A stretch of DNA of 64,000 bases from contig NC_082637.1 in assembly GCF_030936135.1 (NCBI RefSeq), forward strand, positions 558,001 to 622,000, read 5' to 3'. How positions within the stretch are numbered: the first letter of the stretch is position 1; each line of letters opens with the position of its first letter. Below, piece after piece: positions 1 through 12,688 of this stretch. Under the pieces are notes generated by a model. That model worked only from the letters and a program-made list of their open reading frames with translations. It was not told the origin of the DNA and ran no database searches. The stretch comes from Gavia stellata. Lineage: Eukaryota; Chordata; Aves; Gaviiformes; Gaviidae. The position numbers were made by a program, and so were the translations under genes.

Positions 1-3000
1 CACTGTCAAAGAACAACCTACTCAAATCAAGGACGCTTTCTACAGAATGTAGCAGGTGCAGACACCTCTCTTCTGGAAGTGTGCAAGAAGTAATGGACAG
101 TGGCTAAAAGGCCTGGGTGACCAGGAATTGCATGCTTTGTTCCACAAGATTATCAGTTTTGTGGGCAGACAGCACTGGCCAATGTGTTCTTCCATTTGCT
201 GCTTGAGCAAAACCAGAATGTCTGAAGTGCATGCAGTGAAAATTATGGTTTCTTCCATAAGGTTTTTACAGTCTCAGTAAAAGATGAATGAAAAACTATG
301 AAGAAGCACAAGGAAACAATGAGAATTTGCATTCTTTTAAATACACTAGCAGCCTACCTGCCATGGTGTGTTGTTTTTGTGGTTGGTTTTTTTTCTTCTG
401 GGTGGGTTGTTTGTTTATTCTTGTAGCTTCATGAAGAAAGAGATAATACAGAGGATTTTGAAGGCTGCTAATACTTGGTTTTTGAGAGTACTGACGTATC
501 TGTTTTATCAAGTGTGAAAGAATGAAAGCACTTCATTAAAAATTGAATTAGCAGGTGATGGTTCCCTTTCCAATTGGTAGGCAGAGCTGACATTTCAGTG
601 TTGAACGAGAGTGGATAGCTAGTGTGAGGCTAGGCCACAGAGGCTTTGAGAAGAGGAGGAGTTTATATTTGGGCTTGAGATTTGCAAAGAGCAAGATAAT
701 GTCATCAATGTAGCAGCATGTGAGAAATAGTTGAAACAACATTCAACATCGTTTTTTTCCTTGATTTTACTACTTAAGCCTGCTGTTTAGGAGGTTCCTT
801 GGCACCACCACGATACAGGTAGTGATACTGCTTTCTAGGGGCAATAAAGCAGAAATGTCAAATGGCATAATTGTTAGTAAAAACTGATTAAAAGGAAGAT
901 CAAAGGTAGTAAGTAGGGTATCACACACTCAATTTTCTGAAGTTACTTTGAGGCTTATTTCAAAATCTGAAGAACATTGACTGAGAAGCAAATTATTTGT
1001 ATTTTTTACAGTTAATTTCTTAAAAGACAGTAAGAGGGGGAAAAATTCCCCTCTCATAACTTTTCTCAGATCTGTATTGGACTATGTTACATGTCCACAA
1101 TAGCAAAATAGCCCAGAGGATAGCATGTCTCCTTTCCAGGACAGACTGAAAGGACTTTTGGACTTGCATAATTTGTTATTTGTAAAATTCCAAGGCTGGG
1201 GGGGGGGAAATGTTTTGGGTTGTCCAGGCCTTTTTCTCAAATCTATCTGCGCTGCTGTAGTTTACAGTGATTCTTTGGGAGTAACAGAATACAAGCTACT
1301 GCAGAAGCGCTCAGGAAATGTAACAGGGAGGTGCCAGAGACTCTGAGGGACCAACTAGGGGCTCCTGGTCAGGACCTGGCTGCCCTACAGCAGAGCATGT
1401 GGAGTTTGAAGAGAATTGTAACCAATTGTTGTGACCTTGGTTGTGATAGAAATTGGTGAATATTCTGGGGGAAACCCTATGGCAGCACCACTGGCAGAAG
1501 AGTTCCTGATGATTTCCATAGGGCCTGGATTTCACCCAGTATGTACTATCGCAACAGACAGTTATCGTATGAATTAAAGGTTTTTTGCTGAAAAGCATGA
1601 AGGTGAATGACTTAACTGTATCCCATGCTCCTTCTAACAGAGATCTGTGTCAGGCAGTGGCAACCATGTGTTCGTGAGAACTGGCTGAATCACTTCTGCC
1701 CCAAAGAATGAGGTTTTCCTCAGATAAAATTTTCCTGAAATGCATCATTTGACAAAATATTTCAACTCAAGTGGAAACTTCAAACCTAAAATAGTTTCTA
1801 TTTAATTTGTAACTGCATTTTTTTAATCCTTGAAAGCTGGCATGAATATTGCAGTTTGAATTAAAATTAAAAAATGTTGCTTTTTAGATGTTGTTGAAAA
1901 TTATTATACTTTTATTTTATTTGCATGAAGTTTTGGGGATTTTGTTTTTTTAATCTAGCTTTCAGATACTATGGTTGGGAGCTTGAGAACAGGAGGAAAT
2001 AAGGCACAGACCAGCAAAGGGTATATTTGTTCTCTGATCCAGCACCTATTGAAGTGATGCAAATTGGAAGTGATGGGTATTGGATTAAGTCCTTAACTTT
2101 TAATAAAAACCAACATTCTCTCTCTGTTTCTTTAATTCAGCTATTTTAAGAACAAATTTTTCAATCCAGAGGACCTTGTGTTCCATGCATGACCATTTTA
2201 ACAAGTTCGTTTGATTGGCCTATTAAAACTGGTGGTGTGACAGTTTAGATTTAAAGACTTTTTTCATCTTATTGGCTATACCTCATGAATGAATGTATGT
2301 AGCTAGCTTATGTCATGTCTGACAGGCTATAATAAAATGTAGAGGTTAGTATGTGTGGGGGGAAAAAGTATGATACTGGGAAATAGTTGGAATGCTTTTG
2401 CATGGAAGAAAAATCATGCATCCCAAATCTGAAGGATGCCATGGCATTCAGAGAAGGGAAATCTGCTTGATATGGGGCTGCTTGTATTTCCAAGAAATCT
2501 AACAAATTCTTGAAGAACTGAAGCTGATGGGGGGGGGTGGGGGGCGTGAAAGGGGAAGTCTTTATATAACCAAATATCAAGCTATAGGAGAGAAAACAAA
2601 ATGGAGGCGGTAGCTGTCAGTTTTGTCTCTAGGAGTTTCTCAAGGATCTATAGTGGGCTTGTCAATGTATTTTAGGATATAATTTACATTTTGCAATGTG
2701 AAAGGTTTTGCTGAATCCCTGGCTTGAGTTTTTTGGGTCTTGTTACCCTCCTACCCCCCCTTTTGGTCTGCCAATAGAAACTGATAGCCGAGAACAAACA
2801 AGCTACTTGGTAGATGACCAGATGAACTGACTGACTGGTCGTTGGACTCCTGTCCTTCAGGATATGGACCGATGTGCTCAAACAAAGCTATTTAAACAGA
2901 TGCCAGTGGCACAGATAAAAGGTAGTATGAATATATTTGTGTATATATACATCAGCCTTAGAGGCAAAAAAGGAAAGAAAAAAGGGCATTTTTCTATTAG

Positions 3001-6000
3001 TAACTGTCCAACAAGAAAACCTGATGACATTTATTTCTGCAGATTAACTTAAAGTTGCTGTGACAGTCAAATAAGTCTCAGTTCTCTGTTAAATGCCACT
3101 CATGCTGGTATTTTGTGTTGTTAGATATTGTTAAGTTTTAAATGTTCTGGATTTTCTTAGGTAACACTTACTTGTGCATGCAGTAGGAGTAGAAAGACCT
3201 CTGACTAACCTGAAGATTGTGTTTGTTTCCTTAGTAGTTTGCTTCCCAAGCAGCTTGATGTGGACTGCTATTTATATTAGCAGTCTGACTAGTTTTTCCT
3301 TTGTTCCCCCCACCCCAGTACTGTCTTATGTTGCCTGGTTTCTTTTTCTGGGCAAAATATGCATGGGTCCATACCAGAAATATTTCCATAGAGTTGCTGT
3401 AGATCGACCTGTCATTCAACACAAAACCTAAGACACTGTCACTTCCTAAACTGTGGTGAATATATTATAACTGCCCTCTGAAGTGCTTTGAATTGCTTCC
3501 ATCCATTCTTTTTTTTCTGTGAGTTTAGGTATTAGTGATAGGCTTGGTTTTGATAGTTACTTGCCCTGTGAACAAAGGAGCAAGAATAAGGGATGCAATA
3601 TGTTCAGGCTTTGTGAACAAGAGCTACAAGAAGTTTAGGAGTGGGTGTAGCATGGTTTCTTCATCCCTTTCTTTTCTTGCAGAGCCAAGTGAAAGCTGTG
3701 TGAGGTAATGTTAAGAAAAATGTAGCTTTGCAATGAAGTTGAAAGAAATGTTCCCATTAGTACTGCTCAGAGCCAAGCCTGACTCTGTGCTTGGTGTTCC
3801 CAACTACTGGGGGTGAAGAATTACGCTTTTTATCACCAGAAAGAAAAAAAAAAAGAAAAACCCTGAGCTACTTGTACTGATGCTGTTAGAAGACTGTGTT
3901 TGCCATGCAACAAATAACAACTTTTGTAGGAAGAATAAGCAGAAATTGATATGATGAAGGTATACTGCACAAATCTGTAATTGTTTATGGTAAAATTGTC
4001 AATATATATTGGGTAAGTATCACCAAACCATATTTTAGGGATTTGATGTGCTCTGTAAATGCATCAGAGGCCAGAGGTTTGGGAACTGGATCTGATCTGT
4101 TTTCTGGCTCCTGCATTCAAGACCTGGGAGAGACTAGACACAAAAGCAACTGTTAAAAATTCTAAGAAGGGGTCTCCTTGGGAAGCAGGGGTATTGTTTC
4201 ATTTGTTTTTATTTAAGTTAGAGAGATGAAGTAAAATCATGCTTCCAGGAATCTATGTTGGGGGAGATTCAAATTCTGGTCCAAACTTCTGGTTTAAAAG
4301 AACTGATACTGACTCTCTTTAGTGTTTGTCTCTACATTTAAGTCCCGATTAATTTATCTGTATTCTAAAAGCCACTGAAGGAAGTACAATGCTGGTGACA
4401 GTTCACCATAAAAGGTTTTCTCAGCAAACAGTACATCAACTTCTCCATTATTCTGAAAATTCAGAGTCCAAAAAATCTAAACATAGCTGCATTTTTTTTT
4501 TAGCTTACTGGAGTTCTTACCAGTTCTTCTCTATGCCAGTATGCTGCCAAGCTGTAGTTGTTAACAGCAGATAAGCATAGAGCCTTTGCACCTGCGCTTA
4601 AAGTCTTCCCATTTGTATTTTTCTGGTACAGTGCCACTGCCCACATGTAGGACAAGAAAGCATTTGTCAAATCTAGGTTTCTGAGGAACACTTAGATTTG
4701 TCTTGGGCTGCTTCCTTGTAATGTAACACTGCCTTCCTTTCTGTCTTGGGTGGTTAGTTCTCCCTGAATATTTGGATCATCTGCAAACTCATGTATTAGG
4801 GTCGGTATTGTTGTTACAAATAAAAGTCAAAAAGGAGTAACAGGGAGATGTTTCCTGCCTTGCTATCAAATAACAAAGCCCTTTATAAAAGCAGAGAAAA
4901 AATAATTAATAATTTGGACTGCATGCTCCTTTAATTAATTTTTTTTTAAACTTAGGGGCACAATTGGGAAATATTGAGTCCAAGATGTGCATGTTGTAAC
5001 AAGCCATTGAGATAACAACATGTAATCACAATTTCTGTTCACGTTATTATTAAATAATCAGAGACAGTGAACTGTCTGCATGCTTGATTAAGAAGTAGAA
5101 CTGCTTAAAACTTGGCAATTTTCTTATGCTGTTGTTCTCGGAAGTATAGCACTGGAGCAAAGGAAATTACTGGGATGGTAGGGGAAAATGTCAGTTGTGG
5201 GAACAAGTAGCCTTCAATTCCTTGGACTCTAGATGGACTGCAGAGGAAGGAAATTCCTAGACTTGCACAAAATATTAACCTCTAGCTGCTTCAAAGTGGT
5301 TTTGGTTTTTGTTCTGCGTAAAGAAACCCTTAAAACTAAAGATGTGTTCTGCATCAGCGTAATGAAATATTTGGAGGTACAGCAGAGAAGCGTCTGTCCA
5401 CTGCATGCGACTAGTATTTGCCAAGTATTGATCTAGCGTCCATCTCTGTTATTCTTTAACTTTTATCTAATGTTCAAAGTTTACGTTTTGTTTAAAAACT
5501 GATTTCACAGGGAGGTCGTGTCCTCTAGCTAATCCAGTAGTGATAGAGGTCTGTAGAATGAAAATTGAGTTTACCATAACTTGGACGAAAGCTCCGAAGC
5601 CCATACAGAAACCTCTGTGGTGTAGAGATGTGTACATATCCGCAAACACAGCAGTATGTAGTGAGCCTGAAGTGGCAAAATGGAGCAAGTAATTAGTCCA
5701 AATTAGCAAAACAAGCAGAAGGCCCGGGTTTGTCCCACCAGTTTCAGCACATAGGCAGCAAAAATGAAGTTGTGTTTAGAACTTGTGCAATTGCATCTGT
5801 GCTAGCTTAAGCTGGCAAGGCTAGATAGTAAAAAAGCCTGGAAACCAGAGTACAAATATTATGTTCGTATCTTTGCACGTGTTACTGTGACTTCGCTACC
5901 TGAGTTACTTGCACTAGTTCGAGGCAGTGGTTATTGCTGGCTTTGCTGTGTAAATGTGCATTATAGCTAAATTTTTTGTTAGCTGAGAGCGAGTGTATTC

Positions 6001-6034
6001 AGCAGTCCACAAGACCAAGCTCACTGTATTCAAG
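1..6034. other. intergenic flank downstream of NEDD4L, no gene recognised
   Basis: No open frame here resembles a known protein; all are under 100 codons and none forms an exon-like block with good splice sites that I could join. The stretch holds low-complexity pieces: a T/G-rich tract near 361-416, a run of ten G at 1198-1207 and a G-rich cluster at 2529-2554. NEDD4L is transcribed leftward into this region, so late read-through or very distal 3' UTR isoforms are possible, but nothing in the sequence requires them. Confidence 0.6.
2529..2554 (+). other. G-rich cluster in intergenic flank
   Basis: Runs of nine and six G are separated by a single T, with a further run of four about 8 bases on. 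This is compatible with a G-quadruplex, although it has only three clear tracts unless the long run is split. Confidence 0.5.
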
Positions 6035-6610
6035 TCATAGAACCATGGACTCACAGAATGGTTTGGGTAGGAAAGGACCTTCAAAGGCCATCTAGTCCAC
6101 CCCCCCTGCAACGAGCAGGGACATCTTCAACCAGATCAGGTTGCTCAAAGCCCCATCAAACCTGACCTTGAACTCTTCCAGGGCTGGGGCATCCACAACT
6201 TTTCTGGGCAACCTGTTCCGGTGTTTGCCACCCTCATTGTAAAACATTTCTTCCTGATGTTCAATCTAAACCTACCCTCTTTCAGTTTAAAACCATTGCC
6301 CCTTGTCCTGTCACTACAGACCCTGGTAAAAAGTCTCTCTCCATCTTTCTTGTAAGCTGCCTTTATATACTGAAAGGCCACAAGAAGGTCTCCCTGGAGC
6401 CGTCTCTTCTCCAGGCTGAACAACCCCAACTCCCTCAGCTTTTCTTCTTAGGAGAGGTGTTCTGGCTCTCAGATTATTTTAGTGGCCTCCTCTGGACGTG
6501 CTTTAACAGGTCTGGGTCTTTCTTGGGCTGGGGACCCCAGAGCTGGACGCAGTGCTCCAGGTGGGGTCTCACGAGAGGGGAGTAGAGGGGGAGAATTGCC
6601 TCCTTTGACC
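6035..6610 (-). mobile_element. CR1 LINE fragment, 3' portion, minus orientation
   Basis: Read on the minus strand this is a typical 5'-truncated avian CR1. It runs from a diverged ORF2 C-terminus through the terminal non-coding part to the element end, where the diverged ATTCTGTGA/GTTCTATGA-type terminal repeats lie at about 6035-6058. The minus-strand frame at 6145-6429 reads as the ORF2 tail (FSLEKRRLQGD, then RTRGNGFKLKEGRF). It carries a frame disruption before the expected HWNRLPREV segment, so the copy is dead. It is about 576 bp, much shorter than a full element of about 4.5 kb, as usual for CR1. It inserted in the flank about 5 kb beyond the inferred NEDD4L 3' end, in the same orientation as that gene. 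Confidence 0.93.
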
Positions 6611-9531
6611 AAAGAATAATTTCAATTTTATTGGGTCCGAGCATCTAAAAGCGAGGCAAAAATTTAATTTAAACTTGCATGGTTAACCTGATTGATCTCC
6701 CTGTGAATATATTAGCATTGCCTATTCTATATTCCCAGAGTCTTATTTCTGGGACCTAACTCAGAAGCCAGGCTTCCTTGTCTTCAACAAAGTCAATGGC
6801 AATTGACTGAACAGCCACCACACATCATCCAGTAATGTCTTTGCAAAGTCTTCAGCTTCCTGAATGTTCAGACCTGCAAACCCACCACCTGTCTGTCTTC
6901 TGTTCCAGTGTTGGTGTAACTATCGGATCTCAGTGTGAGCTAGATACCTGCATTACCTGGTGGATCTGGGCTTAGCCAGTGGAAAATCCAGCTGCTAGTA
7001 AGGTGGTTATTGCCTTCCTCTTGGCTTTCATAGTGTAACTTGCTGGAAATGGTAGATGTTTCAACCAGCTCCTAGGTTATTAGCAAAAACATTGTGGCAA
7101 ATTATTAGAACACTTAAAATTTTGAAAATACTTGAATATGAAAAAATGAGCTACAGGCATAAAATTTTAAAGTGGTGGCATTGTTACACACTATTGATAG
7201 AGAATTATCAAAGAGAAGAAAATGCACTGAAATTTAAAGTCAAAAACTTGCATTAATAAGGTTGAGATATAACGGTCAGGGTAAAAGATAATAGATTTAT
7301 GTATTTGTAATGAATATGTCTTAAGTTTATATTGTATTGCACTTTAAACTTGAGTCTAATCTGTCAAGCTAGTGAAACGCCCACAGCAAATGGCAGAAAA
7401 TAAATCGGGTGAAAACAGCAAATGCATCTGAGCAAGAATAAATTGAATTTGAACAAGGCTGTCAATCAAAAGCTAGAGAAAACAATCAATGGTAATCATC
7501 GAGAGATTATTTATCTTTGTGATCATTGCATTGGAGATGTTTGAAACAGGAGCTTTTCCTGTTGTGTTGCCATAGCAAACCCTGGGTGCCTTTCTCATGA
7601 CAGTATTACGTGGGAATGTAAATGATAGAGGGTTTTATGTAGAGTCAACCTTGGAATGAAATAAAAGCATGAAATTCAGCTTGTCGTTCAGTTGGATTTA
7701 AAACACTGAAGATTGCTGAAGCAGAGAAGGGGTTGGTTTTGAGAAGAGGGTATGGGCCAGATATTTTCTTTTTAAAGGCATTTCAGCCTTTTGTGATTGC
7801 CAGTAGATTTTCAATGCCCAAATACTCATTCAATTATAACTAAGTCTTCAACAATAACTGTAATTCTCACATACACAATTGCTCTATTGTGTTATCCCTA
7901 CCTATTTAATGTCCTAATATACATAATGACTTTCTGGTCGTTAACATGTAGTAGTTGCAAAGTCTATCTGCCCCACCATTCTGCAGAGAGGATGAAGTGT
8001 AGCCAAGCACAGGGCACAAAGAGTTAATGCTGTAGTCGCAGTGGGTGCCTGATGCTGTCTTTAGCATTCGTGTGTCCTTTTTTTCTCGAGCTACACCCTG
8101 AAGTTGTTTTGCACCAGAATTGCAGTAGGCAATTCTGAACATTACCGGAAGTTGTTTGCCAGCCTGTAGAGTTAATGGACTTTCTGTTCAGGTTGTTGCC
8201 AGTGACCTAAGTACGACTGTACTTGTTGGTCTTATCTCCCCGTGGTTAGGTGCGTAAACCACTGCTAGGACTAGTTTTCAGGTGAGGCTCCAGAGGCTGT
8301 TTGCATCAGGCTTTCTTGCTATGGGCCTGTAGACAACCCTCATTTGTGAGACGTTGTGTGAGGCGCAGGTGAGTGTAAGAGCCTGTGTTGACATCCACAT
8401 GAGTTTGTGGGAAGTGCTCTGACAGCCTTCCAGATTGGAAGCTGTGGCAAGAGAAGGAAACCAGAGACCTCTGGGCTATATGCACAGAGATAGCAAGCAG
8501 GGTAGAGGTGTCTAAAGAATGCAAGGATGAATGTGTGTTAGATAAAAGATAAGAGGTGCCAGGTTCAAAACAAAGGGAGATACTCCTTCACACTGAAAAT
8601 GATCACGGACACTGTCCTCAAGCAGCTGTAAATACTAGAATTTGCCATGACACCAGAAACTATTTTTTAAAAAGATACATGGCTATTTGTGTGCAAAGCA
8701 AAAGAAGCCATCACCACTGTAGTAGGTCCTTCAGCTGCATGTCCCTCATGTTTGAAAGTGCATTTGCTGGAAGTGCTACTATTTGCCCTACTCTTAAGCT
8801 GTTTTGGCAGAATCTGTGAACCAGATACTTGTCCAGCTGGACCTTTAATTTGATCTGGTATGGTTGTTTTTATTAATGACAGCAAGCTTAAAAATGAAAG
8901 GGAATTAAGGAAAAAATTCTCCACTATCCAAAATGTCAGGGTAGGAAGCAACCAAGTTTCCGGGCTAGATATACAAATGTATTCCAGGCTAATATAGTTA
9001 CTGCAGCGTCTCCTATGGGTGGCTTCAGAGTAGTGTTGATATATAGGTATTGATTCGGGATTTGAATATACTGACTTGGTTGGTTGGTTTGGTTTTGCTT
9101 GTTTCTCAAGGGCAACAAAACGTTACTGGCCATATACAAACGGCATATAGTAAGGATTTGCACAGACAACTTGGAATGCTACTTTGCCACAATTTATTTT
9201 TCATTTCCAATTAGAAACACAAATGGAATTGCTGTGGTTGTTTTTTTTTTTTGAAACCTACTGGATGTAACTATGCCAAAACATTAATACATGTGTAGGT
9301 ATCGCTGGAAGAGACGTGTATGTCAAGGTGATTTTTGTTGGTTTTTAAACTTTTCTTGTAAAGAGTGCTGGTTAATTGTATGTTTCAGCATTACACTTTG
9401 CAGTACAATGATGTTTGTTCATGTAAAGGAGTACACTAACAATACAGCTGAGTTAGTTCCAGCACAAGGGAGGCTGCAATATTAGCCGATAGAATTGACT
9501 TTGAAACACGTTGCCTGGCTGCTTTAGCTTA
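6611..9531. other. intergenic flank, possible conserved-type element at 7.4-7.6 kb
   Basis: No coding exon is recognised. The part at about 7420-7600 is non-repetitive and rich in homeodomain/PBX-like words such as TCAATCAA, and it contains an X-box-like near-palindrome at 7566-7580. These are typical of developmental enhancers but are weak evidence on their own. A short TTGG-rich run lies at 9075-9098. The remaining sequence is unremarkable AT-rich DNA. Confidence 0.4.
7566..7580. promoter_or_regulatory. RFX X-box-like site
   Basis: The bases GTTGCCATAGCAAAC match the RFX-family X-box pattern GTTRCC-spacer-RGYAAC, with one mismatch in the right half-site. It sits next to a stretch dense in AT-rich homeodomain-type words. 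RFX factors commonly bind such sites in ciliary and neural or endocrine enhancers. This is a motif match only; no promoter or transcript start is visible nearby. Confidence 0.3.
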
Positions 9532-9962
9532 GGGAAGAGGTGACAGCTTGAAGAAAGGGGAGGAGATGGGCAGCCCTGTCAGAAACTTCTCCCAAGTGAC
9601 TAGTGACAGGACAAGAGGAAATGGCCTCAAGTTGTGCCAGGGGAGGTTCAGGCTGGATATTAGGAAAAAGTTCTTTACTGAGAGAGTAGTGAAACATTGG
9701 AACAGGCTGCCCAGGGAGGTGGTAGAGTCACCCTCTCTGGAGGTATTCAAGGAGTGTGTGGATGTGGCATTGTGGGATGTGGCTTGATGGGCATGGTGCT
9801 GTGTGGTGTGGGTGGGTTTTTTGGTGTGGGTTGTGGTGTGTTTTGTGGTTTGTGGGTGGTTTTTGTTTTTTGTGTGTGTGGGTGGTTTTTTTGGTGGTTT
9901 TTTTTTATGGTTGGACTTGATCATCTTACAGGTCTTTTCCAACCTTAGTGATTCTGTGAAAC
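9532..9962 (+). mobile_element. CR1 LINE fragment, plus orientation, with internal G/T expansion
   Basis: This is a second 5'-truncated CR1, read forward. The frame at 9548-9787 matches the ORF2 tail ([18 protein letters not shown], then [18 protein letters not shown]). The end carries the usual gttggacttgatcatctta-type segment and a final gattctgtga at 9950-9959. Between these conserved parts, about 9785-9906 consists almost only of G and T. This stretch is longer than the short GT-rich spacer normally found there and looks like a local expansion. The 5' edge is approximate. The copy is truncated and cannot be active. Confidence 0.93.
9785..9906 (+). repeat. G/T-only low-complexity tract inside CR1
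   Basis: About 120 bases of nearly pure G and T, with repeated GTGTGG, GGGTGG and TTTTTTGGTGG words, lie between the ORF2 tail and the conserved 3' end of the CR1 copy. It reads as slippage expansion of the GT-rich CR1 spacer. It has several GG/GGG runs and could form G-rich structure on the plus strand. Confidence 0.8.
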
Positions 9963-11699
9963 CAGTGCCCAAGGGAGGAAAATACAGATAGGCACAAATA
10001 AAGTTTATACAAAGTAAAGTAGTTGCTGCTTGGTGGTGTTGATACAGCTGAATAGTAAGGAGACTGGTGTGTTAATAAAGCAGAGTAAGTCATGCTGCAG
10101 TTGGAAGTTGGGGTGATGTACCACACCATCGCACACATGAACAGAAATAACTCTGTTGCAAAGCTTAACAGGCTGAGTCATCGAGGGGTTTGATGTCTGT
10201 AAGAAATCATGTGGCGCACTAGTGAGCTCCTAGCAACTTGATTCATAACAGGTATTCACACCTATTGGTAAGTTGAACAGTATTTCTGATGGCAGGTGGT
10301 GTTTCTGGGTCATATAAAGAGACTTCTTTTTTGCCTAGTCGCCTTGGCTGCTCTTGCTCCTCTTCCAGTTCCTGGACTCCTGGACGCTCGCTTAAGCGGA
10401 TGGTGGGGAGGTGTGTGTGTGGTGGTGCACTTTTTTCTTCCTTTTTTCTTTTTCTTCAGCAAGTTGTAGCTGAAGGTAGCTGCGAGAGTATGCCACATGA
10501 CTCTTGATGTGTATTAGTGCAAGTCAGATCAATGTTGCATGTAGGCTGTGCTGCATGTGAAGCACAAAAAAAAGCCAGGAGTCAATTTGTTGCATACCGA
10601 TTCTATGTTTAAGACTAACAAATAATCTAGTCCATCTGCAACTCTCTTAAGCGCTGATACTGGCTGAGGAGGAATGTGGTGTATTCCTAAAGTGAGCTGT
10701 TAAGTCAGAAATATGACTTGTGGTGGGTGGGTTGTTTTTTTTGGTTAGGTTTGGGGTTTTTTGTGTGGGTTTGGTTTTGTTATTGTTGGTTTTTGTTCTG
10801 TGTTTTTTTTAAGTTAGGCATTCACACTGAAGAACCGAAAAGGCAACAGTTAGTTCCATTGTTGTTAGTAAGTTCTTCTTAGTACTACAACATTGGAGTT
10901 GTAACACTGAAAATCAAAACAAGTTTACCAAAGTATAGACTTGCATTGTTAAACTGAACTTTGTCGAGGTTGTTGCAAGTAGGGTATTTTGTTTGTAGTG
11001 CATAGATTAATGTGGATTGCAGAAAATTCTGCTGTAAACATAGAAAATATGCAAGAAAAATGATAGAACATTCACACTTACTTCAGGTGTAGGGCTTAAA
11101 CAGGAAAAGTTTCTAAGTGTGCTGCTTTGTACGGTCACTGCAGAATTGGGTAATTCAAGAACAGAACTTCCCGTGGAAGTCTGATGGAGTATTACAGTTC
11201 TTGTATGAGAAATGGTGATGGAACTGAGGAGATACCAAGAGGAAGTTGGGAGAGGTGCAATTTTTGTATTTTAGCTAGTGACACTTCTTTAGAGAACAGT
11301 GCATAATCACTAACCTTGTATTAATTGTTCAGATCCTTATAGAGAAAAGTTACCTCGAATGGTGCCTTCTGAAGGCGGTTGTGCACCAGTGTCCACTGTA
11401 AACTTTTCTCAGGGATACATTCCTACCCAGCTGAAAACATTCTATACATTACTGTTTCATGAACACAGTGAGGATCATGGGGGGAAAAATCTGGGACCCA
11501 CTTTTGCAGAAGCTGAAATATGTGGATGATGTGTGTAATCACTTAAAAATAAATCGGGTCCAGCTGTGACTGCACATAGGCTCCCCCTACCCCATCCCAG
11601 GTTGTGAAAGCCTTCCTGCAAATTGTGACCCTAAGGCAATTTTCTTTTTGACAAAACAAAGCTTCAGTTAGACAAAAAAATATATTTGAAGTATAAAAT
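9963..11699. other. intergenic flank just beyond the inferred NEDD4L 3' end
   Basis: No coding sequence is recognised. The region contains the T/G-rich tract at 10719-10810 and otherwise unique AT-rich sequence. Read on the minus strand, positions 11640-11700 are T- and GT-rich, as expected for the downstream element of the poly(A) site at 11719-11724. Confidence 0.5.
10719..10810 (+). repeat. T/G-rich low-complexity tract
   Basis: About 90 bases are almost entirely T and G (runs such as GGTTTGGGG followed by T6, then GTGTGGG). It lacks the conserved CR1 flanks, so it is either an independent low-complexity tract or a remnant whose CR1 context has decayed. Confidence 0.8.
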
Positions 11700-11718
11700 G
11701 CTGTAGCTTCCATAATTC

Positions 11719-11724
11719 TTTATT
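11719..11724 (-). promoter_or_regulatory. AATAAA poly(A) signal, likely distal NEDD4L end
   Basis: The minus strand reads AATAAA here. About 20 bases further on is an ACAGCA context suited to cleavage near 11700, followed by ATATATTTTTTTGTC and then TTTGTTTTGTC, which fit the U-rich and GU-rich downstream elements of a strong vertebrate poly(A) site. Confidence 0.5.
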
Positions 11725-12682
11725 AAATATTTAATTAAGTTGCATCATTTCATTACAACAACTTCATTTTGTCACATTGAGCTTTTGCTGTCAGGAAAAC
11801 AAACTACAATTTCTTTCACTGCTCCTCAGAAAATAAACGGGGAAAAAATGACTTTTGTCCATAAACAAATCCTTTCCCCACAGTGTATCAAATCCAGCCA
11901 CAGTTTAAAGCTGTATTAATTGTGAAAATGAGCATTATTTATAAGTAGTACTTTAAAAATCAATTTTTAGGTAGTTTAGCATAATTCTGAAATAGCCTTC
12001 TAGTATGAGGTGATTTTTACAAAAAACCTATTATTAAGCAGAGTGAATTTATCTGGAATGTTTGACACTTCTGCGTGTTTGGAAAGACTAATGATCTCAG
12101 TTTTAGATTAGATTTAAAACTTATGTTCACAAACACAGAATGTGGCAACATCATTTTCTGGAGTTTTCCACGTGGGTTTTGAGAATCATAACCTATTCAC
12201 TATTGCATGGTTGTGACAAATCTGCAGTGGAGGCGGACGGCTCACCAGCTTCTTTAAATCCAATAGAACGGAGTACAGTATAAAAATGCAACACGTGTAC
12301 AGGTGTATGTGGACACATACTGTGTATACTTTTACAGCTACGTATTAAAAAAATTTAAAAAAACAATGTCTATGGGAAAATAATATAAAAAGGAAAAAAC
12401 CCCAACATGTTAGTGGAAGATAAATGTGGACAAACAGGTTGTTAGACGTGCTAATCAATAGACTTAGGACTAAATATGGTTTGTGCTGATGGCGATGGTC
12501 TCCAGCAGGGTTCTAGGTGCCCTGTGACAGACCTGCTGGGTATGTAACATTATTATGGTTAGATTCCAGTTTTGTAAGTTTCCCATGCATTTCAAATGTG
12601 TGTTACTTAGTGCAACATCATAACAGATGGGTGAAGACTGTAGGGTTTTTTCTTTGTTGTTGTAACTCTACATACAAAAGTT

Positions 12683-12688
12683 TTTATT
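12683..12688 (-). promoter_or_regulatory. AATAAA hexamer, alternative 3' end candidate
   Basis: A canonical hexamer on the minus strand within the inferred 3' UTR, giving a possible isoform about 1 kb shorter than the distal end. The downstream context is only moderately U-rich. Confidence 0.25.

Noticed and set aside
6145..6429. 94-codon minus-strand frame that looks protein-like
   Set aside because: It is the decayed C-terminal part of CR1 ORF2, not a host gene.
9529..9972. 147-codon minus-strand open frame rich in Thr, His, Lys and Pro
   Set aside because: It is the antisense reading of the CR1 copy and its G/T tract, which gives the ACC/CAC-type codons.
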